The notes under the pieces were generated by a model. That model had not been told where the DNA came from. It searched no databases and saw only the letters and a program-made list of their open reading frames with translations. The translations under genes and the position numbers were made by a program. 64,000 nt of DNA from Microthyrium microscopicum. Its lineage: Eukaryota; Ascomycota; Dothideomycetes; Microthyriales; Microthyriaceae. Numbering within the stretch: position 1 is the first letter of the stretch; the number at the start of each line of letters is the position of its first letter. Of the stretch, positions 10,707 through 21,441 are shown piece by piece. Location: positions 472,748 through 536,747 of the forward strand of contig MU004242.1 in assembly GCA_010405405.1 (NCBI GenBank), written 5' to 3'.

Positions 10707-11142
10707 GGTGATAGGCCAGGTTGGCGGAAACGAGTAGTTCTTGTGAAGGAATAGACAGAACTTGATGCAGTGAAGGGATAACGGAGGTAAGAATTTGTTG
10801 TAGCTGGATAGTTTGTCACTGTTGAGATGCTTGTCAGATGAATTACACCAGAAGGTTTGTACATTCAGTTGGAATGTCAGACATCGGCAAACTCTCCTGC
10901 TCCCTGCCTTTACTCCACATGGCAAAGCCCTTTGTCGATGAGCTAGATCGAAGTCACTGCCAACATTCCAGAAAGGGCGACATCATACTCGTGATGAAGT
11001 AGGAAGGCGCGGTGAAAGAAGTGGCTGAGGCAACTCTGACAAGAGGACCCCTAGATGTAAAATGAAGAAAGAATGGGTTGAATCAAGTCTCTCTTTGCCC
11101 AACAGAAGTCATTCAATCATTTCATCAAACACTCTGCCGACG
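10707..11142. other. Intergenic region
   Basis: Promoter and leader of the leftward small gene and 3' flank of the leftward glycosyltransferase. Nothing else is recognised. Confidence 0.35.
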
Positions 11143-12264
11143 TTATGGGGGCGTATAATCCTTAAAGCCGGCATTTGGCGTATCTCGGTCTAGAAGATGA
11201 GCAAACCGATCAGGTTGCTCCAGTATCATTGCCGGCACATCTAGATTGTTATCAATTCTGTCAAAGATTTCAGTTTCTCTATCCCAAAGATCCTTACCCT
11301 CCCGAATGTAAGCAACAATGCGTTCCGTGTCTCGATATTTCTCTGCATTCATCCATTGATGGGAGAAGGAGGATAGTTTGGTGAGAAACTCCTCGATAGT
11401 CGAGAAGCATGACGAACAATGCCATCCCGCGTTCCAAAGATCGGCCGTCTGTAATTTGATCAATGGTTGAAATCCTCCGTCCGAGTTGCGCAAATTGACC
11501 GGCAAAATGGTTTTGCTCCCTCGATAATATGTGGCTTGAGGATGCGCCCATTGCACACCTCTGTGTACAAATTGAAAGCTGTAGTAGTAAAAGTGACTTC
11601 GGAGGTTGAGGCGTAGCGGGAATTCGCATGCCTTGAGAACGGCGATGGTCTCTGGGCGAGTGATTTCTTCGACATCAGCGACTATGATCACATCACCGGG
11701 CATTGGAGCCTGTTGGCCTTGTAGACGAGGTAGAACTTGATCGTACATGGCATTGCGCTGAAAATCTTCAGAATCCCAAGCTGGGTTGGCTCGTTCTGAG
11801 TGGAAGTCTGCTGGAAGCTCTAACTGGTGGTATATGATCTTATCTCTGTACGCCGCAAATTTGTCCAAATTGTCTTTGATGATGAGGGGCTTTTCATGAT
11901 TCGTGAAAGTTTTATGTGATTCCACAATGACGAAGTAATCGACCTGGTGGTATGTAGTGTTGAGTCTGATTTCTAGCCATTCCAGCTCGGTGTTGACCAT
12001 CAAAAGATCATACACCTTCCTCGGAGATCGTGTTCGTCTGAAAGGCTTCCAGCCATGAAGTTGGCATAATTGCGTGGCTGTGTCGTGCGATTTGATGTTC
12101 AATTGTTCAGTATCGAAGGGTATAACGCTATGAAGGGATCGATCGGTCCAGTTAGGGTTGTCTCGAAACAAAATAAAAAGAAGGACGATGGGGCCTAAGA
12201 ACAGTGCGAGTCGAAGAGGACCTTTAGGAACCCACCAAGACGAGGTCACAGTAAGGTGAAGCAT
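11143..12264 (-). CDS. Glycosyltransferase family 17 (N-acetylglucosaminyltransferase-like)
   Basis: GT17 family, whose animal member GnT-III adds the bisecting GlcNAc to N-glycans; fungal members are type II Golgi proteins of unproven acceptor. The 373-residue single-exon ORF has a short cytosolic tail, a signal-anchor helix at about residues 17-33, then the catalytic domain. Family blocks include VYDLLMVNTELEWLEIRL (84-101), YFVIVESHKTFTNHEKPL (110-127) and NAGWHCSSCFSTIEEF. The expected metal/sugar-nucleotide motif DVDE is read here as DVEE (residues 197-200, in VADVEEITRP). Length is normal for fungal GT17. Donor is probably UDP-GlcNAc, by family inference. Confidence 0.88.
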   Translation of the reverse strand: MLHLTVTSSWWVPKGPLRLALFLGPIVLLFILFRDNPNWTDRSLHSVIPFDTEQLNIKSHDTATQLCQLHGWKPFRRTRSPRKVYDLLMVNTELEWLEIRLNTTYHQVDYFVIVESHKTFTNHEKPLIIKDNLDKFAAYRDKIIYHQLELPADFHSERANPAWDSEDFQRNAMYDQVLPRLQGQQAPMPGDVIIVADVEEITRPETIAVLKACEFPLRLNLRSHFYYYSFQFVHRGVQWAHPQATYYRGSKTILPVNLRNSDGGFQPLIKLQTADLWNAGWHCSSCFSTIEEFLTKLSSFSHQWMNAEKYRDTERIVAYIREGKDLWDRETEIFDRIDNNLDVPAMILEQPDRFAHLLDRDTPNAGFKDYTPP

Positions 12265-14209
12265 AGCTTGGCCAGAAATAGGCTGAAAAGGGGGAGCGTC
12301 GGCATAGGTTGCGTAGCGTGTGATAGTTGCTGCGGGATAGGATATTTCGATTGTGTCTTGGTGTGGTAGGTAGAACTTAGGGGGCCTGCGGTATTGTTGA
12401 AATGGCCATCGTGACTACCTTTCTTGAATGCTGTTTGTCGTTCTTGCCAAAAATGCTTGGAGCTTGGTCGGGACTTGGCGCAATCTGCGGCTTTAAAGCC
12501 TTAGCTTTTCTGTCTGTGGTTGAGTACCTGCTCTAGAGTAGATAGAATGCTAAAATATAAGAAATGAAAGCCAAGTAGAAAGACAGAATGTACGATGGAA
12601 CCTTGGCAGAACTCCTGAGAGATCGTGTCACATACAAACGTGACATGGTTGCTGTTCACTATGACCAATGAATACATTCTTCCTGTAGTACAAAGAATTC
12701 TGTTTCAAAATTCCTAGTATCTACTATGAAAACTGATTACCCGGTCACGTTTCGTAGTCATATTCGATGTGTTCCAATCAATCAACTTTGATCCTTTAGA
12801 TCCTTCGAGTTTGGCTTACATCCTGCCGCAGGGATCAACGGTCCACGGGCAGTCGCAGGCCACGATGGTAAGCTGACAGCATTGAACATAATACCTGAGT
12901 ACCTAACAGTTGTTGTCCTCGCCGCGGGCCGGGAATAAATACTGCAGCAAACTCACAATGATCGGCAGCTTTTTAGACCAGTAGCATTTCCATCATGTAA
13001 AATGGCGGAGGCATAAGGCTGCCAAGCGATTCTGGTGCTTCCTATTGGCTAGATGGGGATATAAGTGGACTTCAAAAGTACGCGCACGGCTTGAGGCTGA
13101 CTTTACCACCCTTAACGGCTTAGTACGGCGCGCATTATGCCTCGAAGGGGCTACCTCCATTCTATTTTTATACGAAAATCGTGGTCAAGACTCAAGGCCT
13201 TCAAGTCAACCCTGAGTCCTGATTTCTGATTCCTTCTGTGATCGTCAAGTGTACTCTATGCATCTTGAAAACCCCGTTTGAACAGCAGACTCACGAACGT
13301 TTAGAAGTGGCGTTACGCGTACGATGATGAAGCTCCTTAGCTCTCAGCCAGCAGGAGGTTCCCGTAGACTGCCGGAGCATTGGATCTAGATCCAGTCGGG
13401 TCGTGCCTCAAGATGTAAGCAGTAAGGCAAACTGTGGCTCTATCGGATTTGATTGATCTCAAGCGTTATTTCTTCACCACCCTCTTCCCTGTTGGAAAAC
13501 GATAAGCTTGTGAGATGGCTTCAATGTCATAGTATCGAGAATCAAGAAAGCCATGCTGACGGTCTTAGTGATGTTGCTGTGACTCAATGCACAATAGCAT
13601 TACTCCTCGGGTTGGCGCTACGACAGGCTCAGCATTCATGCAGCATTCATGATTTACGTGATCTCAACAGTTAATCAAAACCGTAGATCAACACGCTCGT
13701 AGGCTTTAAAACCTCACGTCAGAACAGTCCATTGATCGCGGTGAAGCATACTTCAACAGAACACTTAACTCATCCTCTCAGTCACGAAGAGAATGTTCCT
13801 TCCTCGGCACTAGGTCCTTCCTAGTACTCGCAAAACAATCTCGTTCAGGAGAACTCTGCGATCGAGCGGTCGGGCAATGGACTGTATGGTGCAGAATCAT
13901 ACCCTCCAAGGTGCCATGAGGATGATGCTCTACAGCCGTCTGCAAATTCCACACAAACAGTTGTAGTAAAATTGTGAGTTTCTATGAATGAACATCTTAT
14001 AATCACAGCTTCAAGTATCTTGTTCCAGCGAGATCCCTTTCTCTTCTGGCTCAGCCTGTTCCTTTTGGTAAACACCCACGCGCTCTCGAGAAGGTTCAAT
14101 TAGTGCAGCGTATACATTTCAAAGAATAATGAAGTTGAAGAACCTTCTTTTTGAGGCTCTCAGTATGTACTCCTCCAGGTCAATCAGGCACTGATACCTC
14201 TTTGCCATC
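12265..14209. other. Long intergenic region
   Basis: About 1.9 kb with no ATG-initiated frame that shows a domain. A CT/GA-rich GT17 leader lies at 12265-12500. A short direct repeat (AGCATTCATG twice) occurs near 13631-13652. The short open frames at 13453 and 13845 look random. The 14100-14200 end is the 3' flank of the LPMO. Confidence 0.4.
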
Positions 14210-14917
14210 CTACTGTCCAGTCCATACAGCAGGCGCAGGCATAGGAAACGTCGACTTTGCCGGTCCCCATTTACTAAACGTAATCATTGGTGAACTCGCC
14301 GTAATAACACCCGGAATCTTAAACATCGGTCCAGGAGTTCCTCCACCAGCACCAGTGACCTTGACCTGCGCACACTCAAAGTACATCTGGCTCTTATTTT
14401 TATGATTCTCATGTATACCAACATGTTCAAATCGCACCAAATATTCACCCGGTGGCGTCGTAGCCGGAATCGTCGCCTCCATCTGTTTCTTGCCATACGT
14501 TTCCCACGCATTATCATGGTTGGTTTGTCCACCTGGCTTGAGACCGGACTCCCAGATCTTGAACCAGTCTCCTGAGCCGTCGTAGCTGGAAGCGTTGGAG
14601 GACGCTTTGGACATCATGATGAAGCCGGGTCCTGGATGGCCCATGTAGTTGTTTTGGCCTAGACGGGCGCCGATTTTGGTACCGGCTGCGATGGAGATTG
14701 TTTGGGTGCCTGTGCCTAGGTTTGCGCCGTTGTTGCATCGGTATTCTTTCCGTGCGAGCATGTCGGGGAACGCTGGGTTGTATGGTGGGTTTGTTGAGAT
14801 TTTCCGGATGTAGGTGAAGTCTCTTCCGGTCGGTTGGCCGTTGATGAGTAACTGACTGAAGAAGTAATGAGCATTGGCGCTCGCTGCCAGCGCGCTGAAT
14901 AGGAGTGGAAGTTGCAT
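14210..14917 (-). CDS. AA9 lytic polysaccharide monooxygenase
   Basis: Secreted copper enzyme that oxidatively cleaves cellulose or other beta-glucans. The 235-residue ORF starts with signal peptide MQLPLLFSALAASANA. Cleavage would expose His17 as the N-terminal histidine of the copper brace. The second brace histidine is His94 in YMGHPGPGF. The axial tyrosine is Tyr179 in SQMYFECAQ, with second-sphere His169 and Gln177 also present. Cys61 and Cys182 match the conserved AA9 disulfide. There is no CBM1 and no GPI signal, so it is a single-domain LPMO. It is intronless and lies 647 bp downstream of the laccase on the same strand, suggesting joint use in lignocellulose attack. C1/C4 specificity cannot be read reliably. 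Confidence 0.9.
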   Translation of the reverse strand: MQLPLLFSALAASANAHYFFSQLLINGQPTGRDFTYIRKISTNPPYNPAFPDMLARKEYRCNNGANLGTGTQTISIAAGTKIGARLGQNNYMGHPGPGFIMMSKASSNASSYDGSGDWFKIWESGLKPGGQTNHDNAWETYGKKQMEATIPATTPPGEYLVRFEHVGIHENHKNKSQMYFECAQVKVTGAGGGTPGPMFKIPGVITASSPMITFSKWGPAKSTFPMPAPAVWTGQ

Positions 14918-15564
14918 TTTTTGTTGATAGTACTAAGTTGTATGCGAAATTAGTAGCCAGACTCGTTTTTGAAGAAGATGTTGGTTGTTTGGATATCTTT
15001 ACGTTTATATTCTACCTTAGGACTTGTTTTAGCGTCAGCCTTGTAGGGCGTTGGATCTGGAAGGTAGTTGGATTTAGATTAAACTGTTCACCCTGATCCC
15101 AACAGAGGGTACTTACCCGGGTTACGAAATCTCCGCTCAATTTCTTTGCTACATAAAGCAAGTTATAGTTTTTGATAAAGCCTGGATTCTGCTGCCCTCA
15201 TAGGCTCTTGGGCGTGCGAACGGTGGCCTAGTATGTGACCGTTATGAACCGTCATACTATAATCGTTCTCTCGTCATGGAAACCTGGAAGATCTCAACGA
15301 GATTTACTCATAAGTAATATGGCGGATTTGTTGTTTCGATTGAGCCATCCGCTTTTTGTTTGATAGCCTCCCACTTCGTTCGGTGGTTATCCTTGAAGTT
15401 ATCTGTAGGATTATGCCTGAAAACGCTAAGCTTGAGAATGCACATGTTGTGGTTAGAAGCGAGTAGGTCAATATATTACAAAAGCTTATCATATGCATTC
15501 TGTTGGCGTTCATCAAGCTCTGCTGGTGTATAAACTACCACGTAGATGACATTATTTTTATTTC
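14918..15564. other. Intergenic, LPMO promoter
   Basis: Holds the LPMO promoter and leader and the laccase 3' flank. The open frame at 15304-15516 has no coding features. Confidence 0.4.
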
Positions 15565-18200
15565 TCACAAACCAGAGTCATCTTCGTCGTACATCGCTGT
15601 CTGGTAGTAGCCCTTCCAATTGCTGCAAGTTTGGTCCCAATCATCTGTGGGTTGCGGAAGCTGATCGACAGCTTCAAGGAACTGTACTCCCAGTCCAGCC
15701 GCTGTTCAGTGGTTGTTAGCAAAGAAATACCACAAGAACTAGCGAGACGATCTTACAAATATGCGTACTAACGTGGCAATGCATTAGCCACGCTCCAGGA
15801 TTATCAGTCGGGAACGCCACGGCCACCTATTGAAAGAAAGTCAGTCCGAAACAGAATCGAGAACTATAATTTGCCAGCGCTGGAGAAAACATACCCATCC
15901 GCTTCCTGGTAGCAGTGTTACATCTCTTCGTGGTGGATTGACAAAGTTGAGGCCTGTCACGTTGGCACTGTTAAAAGTTCCATTTCCTCGTCCAAGGATC
16001 CAGAAATCGTGGCCATGAAGATCTATTTGCAGGGTCAGTGAGATCAGAACACATACTAATATGATATCAGAGGGTCAATGGCTTACGCATGGGGTGAGGA
16101 ACTTGGACCGGATTTCCTGCTGCTTCGTGTATGATCCAGTATGTCCACTGTGCTATTGTTAGTCCCAGATATTCGCTCAGCATTTTGTAAGAGCTTACAA
16201 TATTCTCGTTTGGAAGCGAAAGGACGTTATAAGTCGATGCTACATGGTATCAGCGACCTCGGTTCGAACAATACTTTTATGCCTTGAAGTCACTCACGAT
16301 AGTTGGTGTTGTTATCCGCGATATACTTCAAAGAGGGATCTTCCCAATCGACCTTGATCGCGGTAGTATCGATGACCCAGGCCACTATACTTTGGCCGTT
16401 GGTATTCAAACCGGGTATGGTCACGTTGACTGGCATGTCGCTCACTTCACTCAAGAAGTTGGAGCTTGGAATGGTGGTTGGCCAGTATGGGACTAGCAAC
16501 GAGGCATCTGGCTCTAGACAACCGGTGTCATATTGAACGCCGGTGGTGTTAGGTGTGGCCACAGGGGTTCCATCGTAGGTGAAGATAGCCTTCGCGTTGC
16601 TGTTTACGAATTCTTGACACTCATTTGCAGCGTCTGCTCGGAACCAGTAGTTTCCAGCCGTTTGGTTGGCAGTTACTATCACGTCGTAGCGCTGTTGAGA
16701 AATGTAAGCATGTTTTGTAAATCAGATTAAAGTTAAAGACTTACTTGTCCAACTGTCAGGAGCAATTGGTTTGTCTCAAAAGGCTGAATTGGTACTATCG
16801 TTGATCAGCAATTAGCTTTCGAGTTTACCCGGAAGAAGAGGGTTACGTACCCCAATCATTGGAGATGACTGTGAACGTATGTCCGTCGAGAGTAACTCGA
16901 AGCGAGAGCTCAGAGGAAGTGTTGATGATTCTCAAGCGATGCGTTTTGCCTGGAGTAAGCGTAACTGTTCCCATGCATTTGGTCAGACCTCTGGCTAATT
17001 TTCACAGGGAGCACTGCAATGAGGTACTACCTTGGTTATATTTTCCTCCGCCCGATGAATTAACATTGGTACTGCGTCACGTTAGCATTTATGGAATAAC
17101 TTGAAACAACAGACAAAGATATGTGTCGCAATCAAAGGGATATCTGAGGATCTGTTTGAAGAAGGAACACCAACCCGTTTATCACGATTGTATCACCAGC
17201 TAGAAGTTCGTTAGTCAGTTACTTTGAGGCTAATCTGCAAGGACAACTTACGAGGTGGTGCAAGTCCTTCTTGTAAGGTAACATTGGCATTGTAAAGAAA
17301 CTGCCAAGCCGTAAATCTTGAAAACCAGTCTGACACTGGATAAGCCTGCGATTATTAGCCTTGGTTCAATCATAGGGCGGATCTAATGTTGAAGCAGCTC
17401 CTTCTTACCCCAAGATCAATATCATAGTTGGCTGTTGCAGGTCCATTCACAACGATCGGTCCAACTACTCCATCCGCATATTGAGCAGACCAGTGAGAAT
17501 GGTACCAAGATGTGCCGTACTGCGTTGCTTGAAATGTGTATGTTTTCGAATCTCCAGGTGCCAATGGGCATTCCGTAACTCCAGGAACACCATCTTGGCT
17601 ATTAGTATTTAGTTGTCGAACTCCATGGAAATGAAGGCCCGTCCCATTCGTTGGCAAGCTGTTTTTCAACGTCACTTGAATGGTATCTCCCCAATCCGCG
17701 AAAACGGTTGGGCCAGGATATTGACCATTGATTAATGAGCAGACTCTGGAGTTTCCATCTGGAGAACAGGGAGTATTGGTGACTTCCCAGTTATATGCTC
17801 TTACTTTGCCGGTTTTCGGCCATTTCTAGTCTATGTTAGAAAAAAAATCAATACTTGCAAATGACTTACCTCGTCAAAATCAGTACTGATGTCAAAATCA
17901 TCGCTCCAGCAAGATCGACTTGTTGGACCATTTGAACAATTTAAATTGGTGTGTGTTGCGGTTGAGGATGGAACAGGTCTGGAAGTCGCAGTCTGTCTTT
18001 TCACTAAAGTCGATGGTTTGCCACCTACATTTGATTAGATCGGGTGGTTTAAGATGAGAGCTCTTATGCGGTCAAATGTAGTAAATGCTAAGGAGAAAAT
18101 TTCCCTTACCGGGTCCATAGAGAATATGATTTTCGGGTATCCGTTCAGCGAAAATTGGTGCGCAGAATAGTGAAACGCAAAATATTGAAGCGATATACAT
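15565..18200 (-). CDS. Secreted ascomycete laccase (multicopper oxidase), 14 exons
   Basis: Oxidises phenols with reduction of O2 to water. Complement exons: 18110-18200, 17870-18024, 17409-17825, 17252-17345, 17175-17199, 17031-17071, 16851-16988, 16745-16794, 16298-16691, 16199-16239, 16087-16147, 15895-16022, 15757-15826, 15565-15701. They sum to 1,842 nt (613 aa) in phase. A signal peptide ([18 protein letters not shown]) is followed by a Lys-Arg propeptide-like segment. Copper motifs: HFHG (147-150), WYHSHW (189-194), HPMHLHGHDF (from 500) and [12 protein letters not shown] (561-572; Leu at the axial position implies a higher-potential T1 site). The C-terminus ends in DSGL, the ascomycete plug. 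The exon 6/7 acceptor choice (GAG, then GTCTG) is the least certain splice. It may act with the neighbouring LPMO, or in melanin or phenol detoxification. Confidence 0.93.
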
Positions 18201-19377
18201 TTGTGAAAAGGTATCAAATATAACAATTAGTAAAGAAGTGAAACACAGAATATCACCAAACTGTAAAATGAGCCTCTGGAAAGTGATTGGAAGGTTTTGT
18301 TGGCCTCGAGGAGACGAATCGACAATTAGCTATTATATTCTTAGCCATAATGAATTCGATATTCCGTGACTCGGAGGCTGGTAGATTTTCGTTGTGCTCT
18401 TGAGCTGGGAGTACTGCAGTCGTGCATAATCACTTGTACCAGGGAGGGAGTTGATCGACAATTGCTAGAGAAGATCGAGCCGCGCGGCGAGCCGGACCTT
18501 CACTACACCGTCCACGATAGGCGATCACACTAAAATCTGAGACTACCGTATACTGTATTGGGATTATAGACTCTAAGGCTGCATTGTAAATCTGAACGCC
18601 ACAATTGAGAGGGGCCGAAACACTTTTATCATGGCAAAGTTGTGGTAAGATGATGATATGACGCAGAAAGTCAAGAGATGTATCTTGACTCGAATGCCTC
18701 GACGCCTCGTATTCAAACCGTGGAAGAGGTCGAATGGTACCAGCATGACAATATTCCCAGCGGCAGATGTTTATATCCGACATACGGAACCTACAAGTGG
18801 TAGAAGTAGTATTTAAGAGGCAGAAATGTTCATGGATGGATGCGATATCCTTGACATCCCACTGCTGCACGATGTGCAAAGCGCCTGTCATGTACTCCGG
18901 CACTTCACTGTTGCAGATCTCGGGAGTGCAGATGTAAACCAGCCTTGTGGGCCGTTGCGCCTGCGATTTGATTTTGATGCACGACGGTGGATTTCTCAAT
19001 CAAATGTAGAACGTCCACATCAAGATTTTGACGTCGTTACGTAGATGGCTTATTCCTCAACCGAAACGGCACACACATATATCCATTTCAGCCGTGCCTT
19101 CCTTGAGAAATTACCATTTCATGTTAATATCCTTCTAGCATACCCAGATTAGAATTAGCAAATATAATGATTTGTCTCCATCGATTTCAGTTCGCAGATT
19201 TGTCTGATAGCAAAGCTGGACGTATGGAATGCAATAAAATGCTGGGTTATTTACAGAAAATGCGCATTTTCTGGTTGAAAATGATGCTTAAATCTGCTTC
19301 AAATTTTGACACTTGTTTGTCATCAGCGGGTTAGTAGTTTCTGGTTAGCTTGCCCTGTAATATACTTACAATATGTG
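18201..19377. other. Intergenic, laccase promoter and flank
   Basis: On the minus strand a TATA-like GAATATAATA lies about 140 bp upstream of the laccase ATG. A 189-codon minus-strand frame at 18430-18999 starts with TTG and shows no domain, so I do not call it. AT-rich sequence at 19100-19370 precedes the tRNA-like gene. Confidence 0.4.
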
Positions 19378-19471
19378 TTAGTTGTGGTCCAGTGGTTAAG
19401 ACCTATCGTTGTGGAGCGAGTCTACTCTCTTCAAGTCCGATATAACCCATGTTCGATTCATGGCAACCGCA
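19378..19471 (+). tRNA. tRNA-His (GUG)-like gene with 22-nt intron, possibly a pseudogene
   Basis: The A box TGGTCCAGTGG and B box GTTCGATTC are intact. Anticodon stem TATCG/CGATA closes a loop with anticodon GTG at 19411-19413. A 22-nt intron (19415-19436) sits one base after the anticodon, the canonical position. T-stem CCATG/CATGG is perfect. The D-stem is a three-pair GTC/GAC. The acceptor stem is poor: TTAGTTG against CAACCGC gives four sound pairs and a wobble but two mismatches, where GCGGTTG would be expected. A T8 run at about 19509-19516 could terminate Pol III. It is either a decayed copy or a gene whose 5' end has mutated. Confidence 0.65.
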
Positions 19472-19851
19472 AAATCGAACGCTTTCCATGTTAAAGTCAT
19501 GGTGAACTTTTTTTTATGTACCGTACTGTGCCGCCATAAAGCGGCATGAAAAACCGGCCTGAACTTCGATGTGTTGATGTCTTCTACTAGACTGAAATGA
19601 ATGCAAAGACGATATTTCTTGATTCTTGATATTTTTCATGTGCTAGTTTCTTAACTCATTGGTTCTGTCTGTCCGTCACAATAATTGAGCTTTTCTTTTG
19701 TGGTTGCCTGTTAGACACGCGTGCACGACGCGTTATCACAACGCCACTTTATTTTCCTTCAGTCCTTTCTGCATCAGACTGTGTGCTCCTTTAACAAGGC
19801 CGTGCCACTTCCAAAACTACCATGTAATCGCACTATTTGAAAACCCAAACC

Positions 19852-21441
19852 ATGTCTAGCAGCTCTACTGATGACAGCATAGACATCCGGGACATTGTTC
19901 CAACAGAGACCTTACGTGCGAGAAGCCGCCATCTGGAGGCCGAGAATGAAAAATGGCAAGCTCAGATAAATCGCAACAACGTGGAGCTCATTCCCATCAG
20001 ATCGGAAGTCTACCAACGAGAAAAATTCATCGAAGAACAAAGATGGGCACCGGCGACGCCCAAAAAAACGATATTGCGGACTCAGCAGCCTGAAAATGCT
20101 TGGTTGCTTCAACTCCCTGACGAATTGCTTTACATCATTGTGGGCTTCGCCGCTGAACCAGAACCATTGAAACAGCCCAGGTACTCGAAAAACAAGAGCA
20201 GAGACCTTCGATGCTGTCCTACAACACAAATGGACGTCAAGGCGATGATGAACACGTGCCAAAAACTACGATGTGTAGCTTGGTTCTTTCTCGAGCTCAA
20301 TATCACTATCGCTCATGACTCTTCCAGGAATGAAATACCAATCGCTGGTACTTCTCCAGCAGTTGATCATAGCCACTCGCACGGTCGAGCAACTGAGGAT
20401 CCTGTCTTAGATGATCCTCCTATTGAATTTGTGTCCTACCGCATTCTCAATCTAAAACTTCAGGGAGCTATCAGCGACTTGAAGGAAGTGAACAAGTTTC
20501 TTGTGCTGCTTCCTTTCCTCCAGGATGTGACTTGTCTCCGACTGATGTCCTGTCCGGATTTTACTCATACCAGATGGGGATTTAGTCATCAATGGATTGT
20601 TGAACAAGCGCTACAGTGGATGCCAAGATTAAAGCATCTGACTATTTCTGACTATTATTTCCAAAGAGGATTTGATTACCAGCAGCTGTTTGATGAGTTC
20701 CTGAAGCCCAACATGCTTACTAAGTTCACCATCGAGGAGAGTGAAGCCTGCTTCTCCCACAAGGATAACGATCAAAAGTATGCAATTGGGAGATTGTTGG
20801 CAAGTCAGCGTCAGTCTCTTCAATCACTGTATTGTGGATGGATCTATTCGGGTCAAGAGTCTTTAACGGCGCCAAATCCGTGGCAAATTCTATTTGGAAA
20901 TGGGATGTATTTCCCAAATCTCCGATCAATCTACCTCACCTATGAGTTCATCTGGGGCAAAGGTTATGACTACTCCCATATCAGTGGCCAAGACCTTGTC
21001 CATCATCTTATCGGCCCTTCAATGGTGAGCTTAACGCTAGACATGGATGAGGATGGAAACTCAGGTGAAGCAACCTCAGTTGAGCATTTCGATGAATGGA
21101 GGGCGGAGTGGTTTCCGGATCTAGCCAAAGCGGCCGCTCAAACCAATCTTCAAAAGGTCGACATCATTTATAGTCCGCAAAAGCCAGAATGGGTATCGCG
21201 GGGTCAATCAGACTGGCCGGAGGAGAAGTTTGTGTATCCCTGGGATGTCATAGACCGTCTGGTGCGTGATTACAAGGCCAAAGGGTTATCTTTATCATAC
21301 AATCCGCCATCAGTCTCACGAGAAGAGTGGAGTGCTGTATATGAGACTGCAGAAGTTTTTCAGCACTACGAGGACGAGCGCCAGAACAAAGAGGAGCGCA
21401 AACGCCTCCGGGTTCTCCTTTCTGATATACATAGAACATGA
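19852..21441 (+). CDS. F-box-like protein, 529 aa
   Basis: Single-exon gene. I start at ATG 19852 (ACCATGTCTAGC); the frame is open a few codons further only from a TTG. Residues 24-62 are charged and helical, then WLLQLPDELLYIIVGFA (84-100) begins an F-box interrupted by a basic insert (PRYSKNKSRDLRCC). After that come leucine-rich stretches with strand-like VTCLRLMSCPDF and LKHLTISDYYF blocks. The C-terminus is a charged helix. The layout matches fungal F-box/LRR proteins of SCF ligases. It is distinct from the one at 3610, and I see no clear sequence identity beyond the F-box pattern. The preceding 380 bp after the tRNA is its promoter. Confidence 0.7.
   Translation: MSSSSTDDSIDIRDIVPTETLRARSRHLEAENEKWQAQINRNNVELIPIRSEVYQREKFIEEQRWAPATPKKTILRTQQPENAWLLQLPDELLYIIVGFAAEPEPLKQPRYSKNKSRDLRCCPTTQMDVKAMMNTCQKLRCVAWFFLELNITIAHDSSRNEIPIAGTSPAVDHSHSHGRATEDPVLDDPPIEFVSYRILNLKLQGAISDLKEVNKFLVLLPFLQDVTCLRLMSCPDFTHTRWGFSHQWIVEQALQWMPRLKHLTISDYYFQRGFDYQQLFDEFLKPNMLTKFTIEESEACFSHKDNDQKYAIGRLLASQRQSLQSLYCGWIYSGQESLTAPNPWQILFGNGMYFPNLRSIYLTYEFIWGKGYDYSHISGQDLVHHLIGPSMVSLTLDMDEDGNSGEATSVEHFDEWRAEWFPDLAKAAAQTNLQKVDIIYSPQKPEWVSRGQSDWPEEKFVYPWDVIDRLVRDYKAKGLSLSYNPPSVSREEWSAVYETAEVFQHYEDERQNKEERKRLRVLLSDIHRT

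Noticed and set aside
18430-18999. 189-codon minus-strand frame upstream of the laccase
   Set aside because: Begins with TTG, has no recognisable domain and no supporting splice signals.
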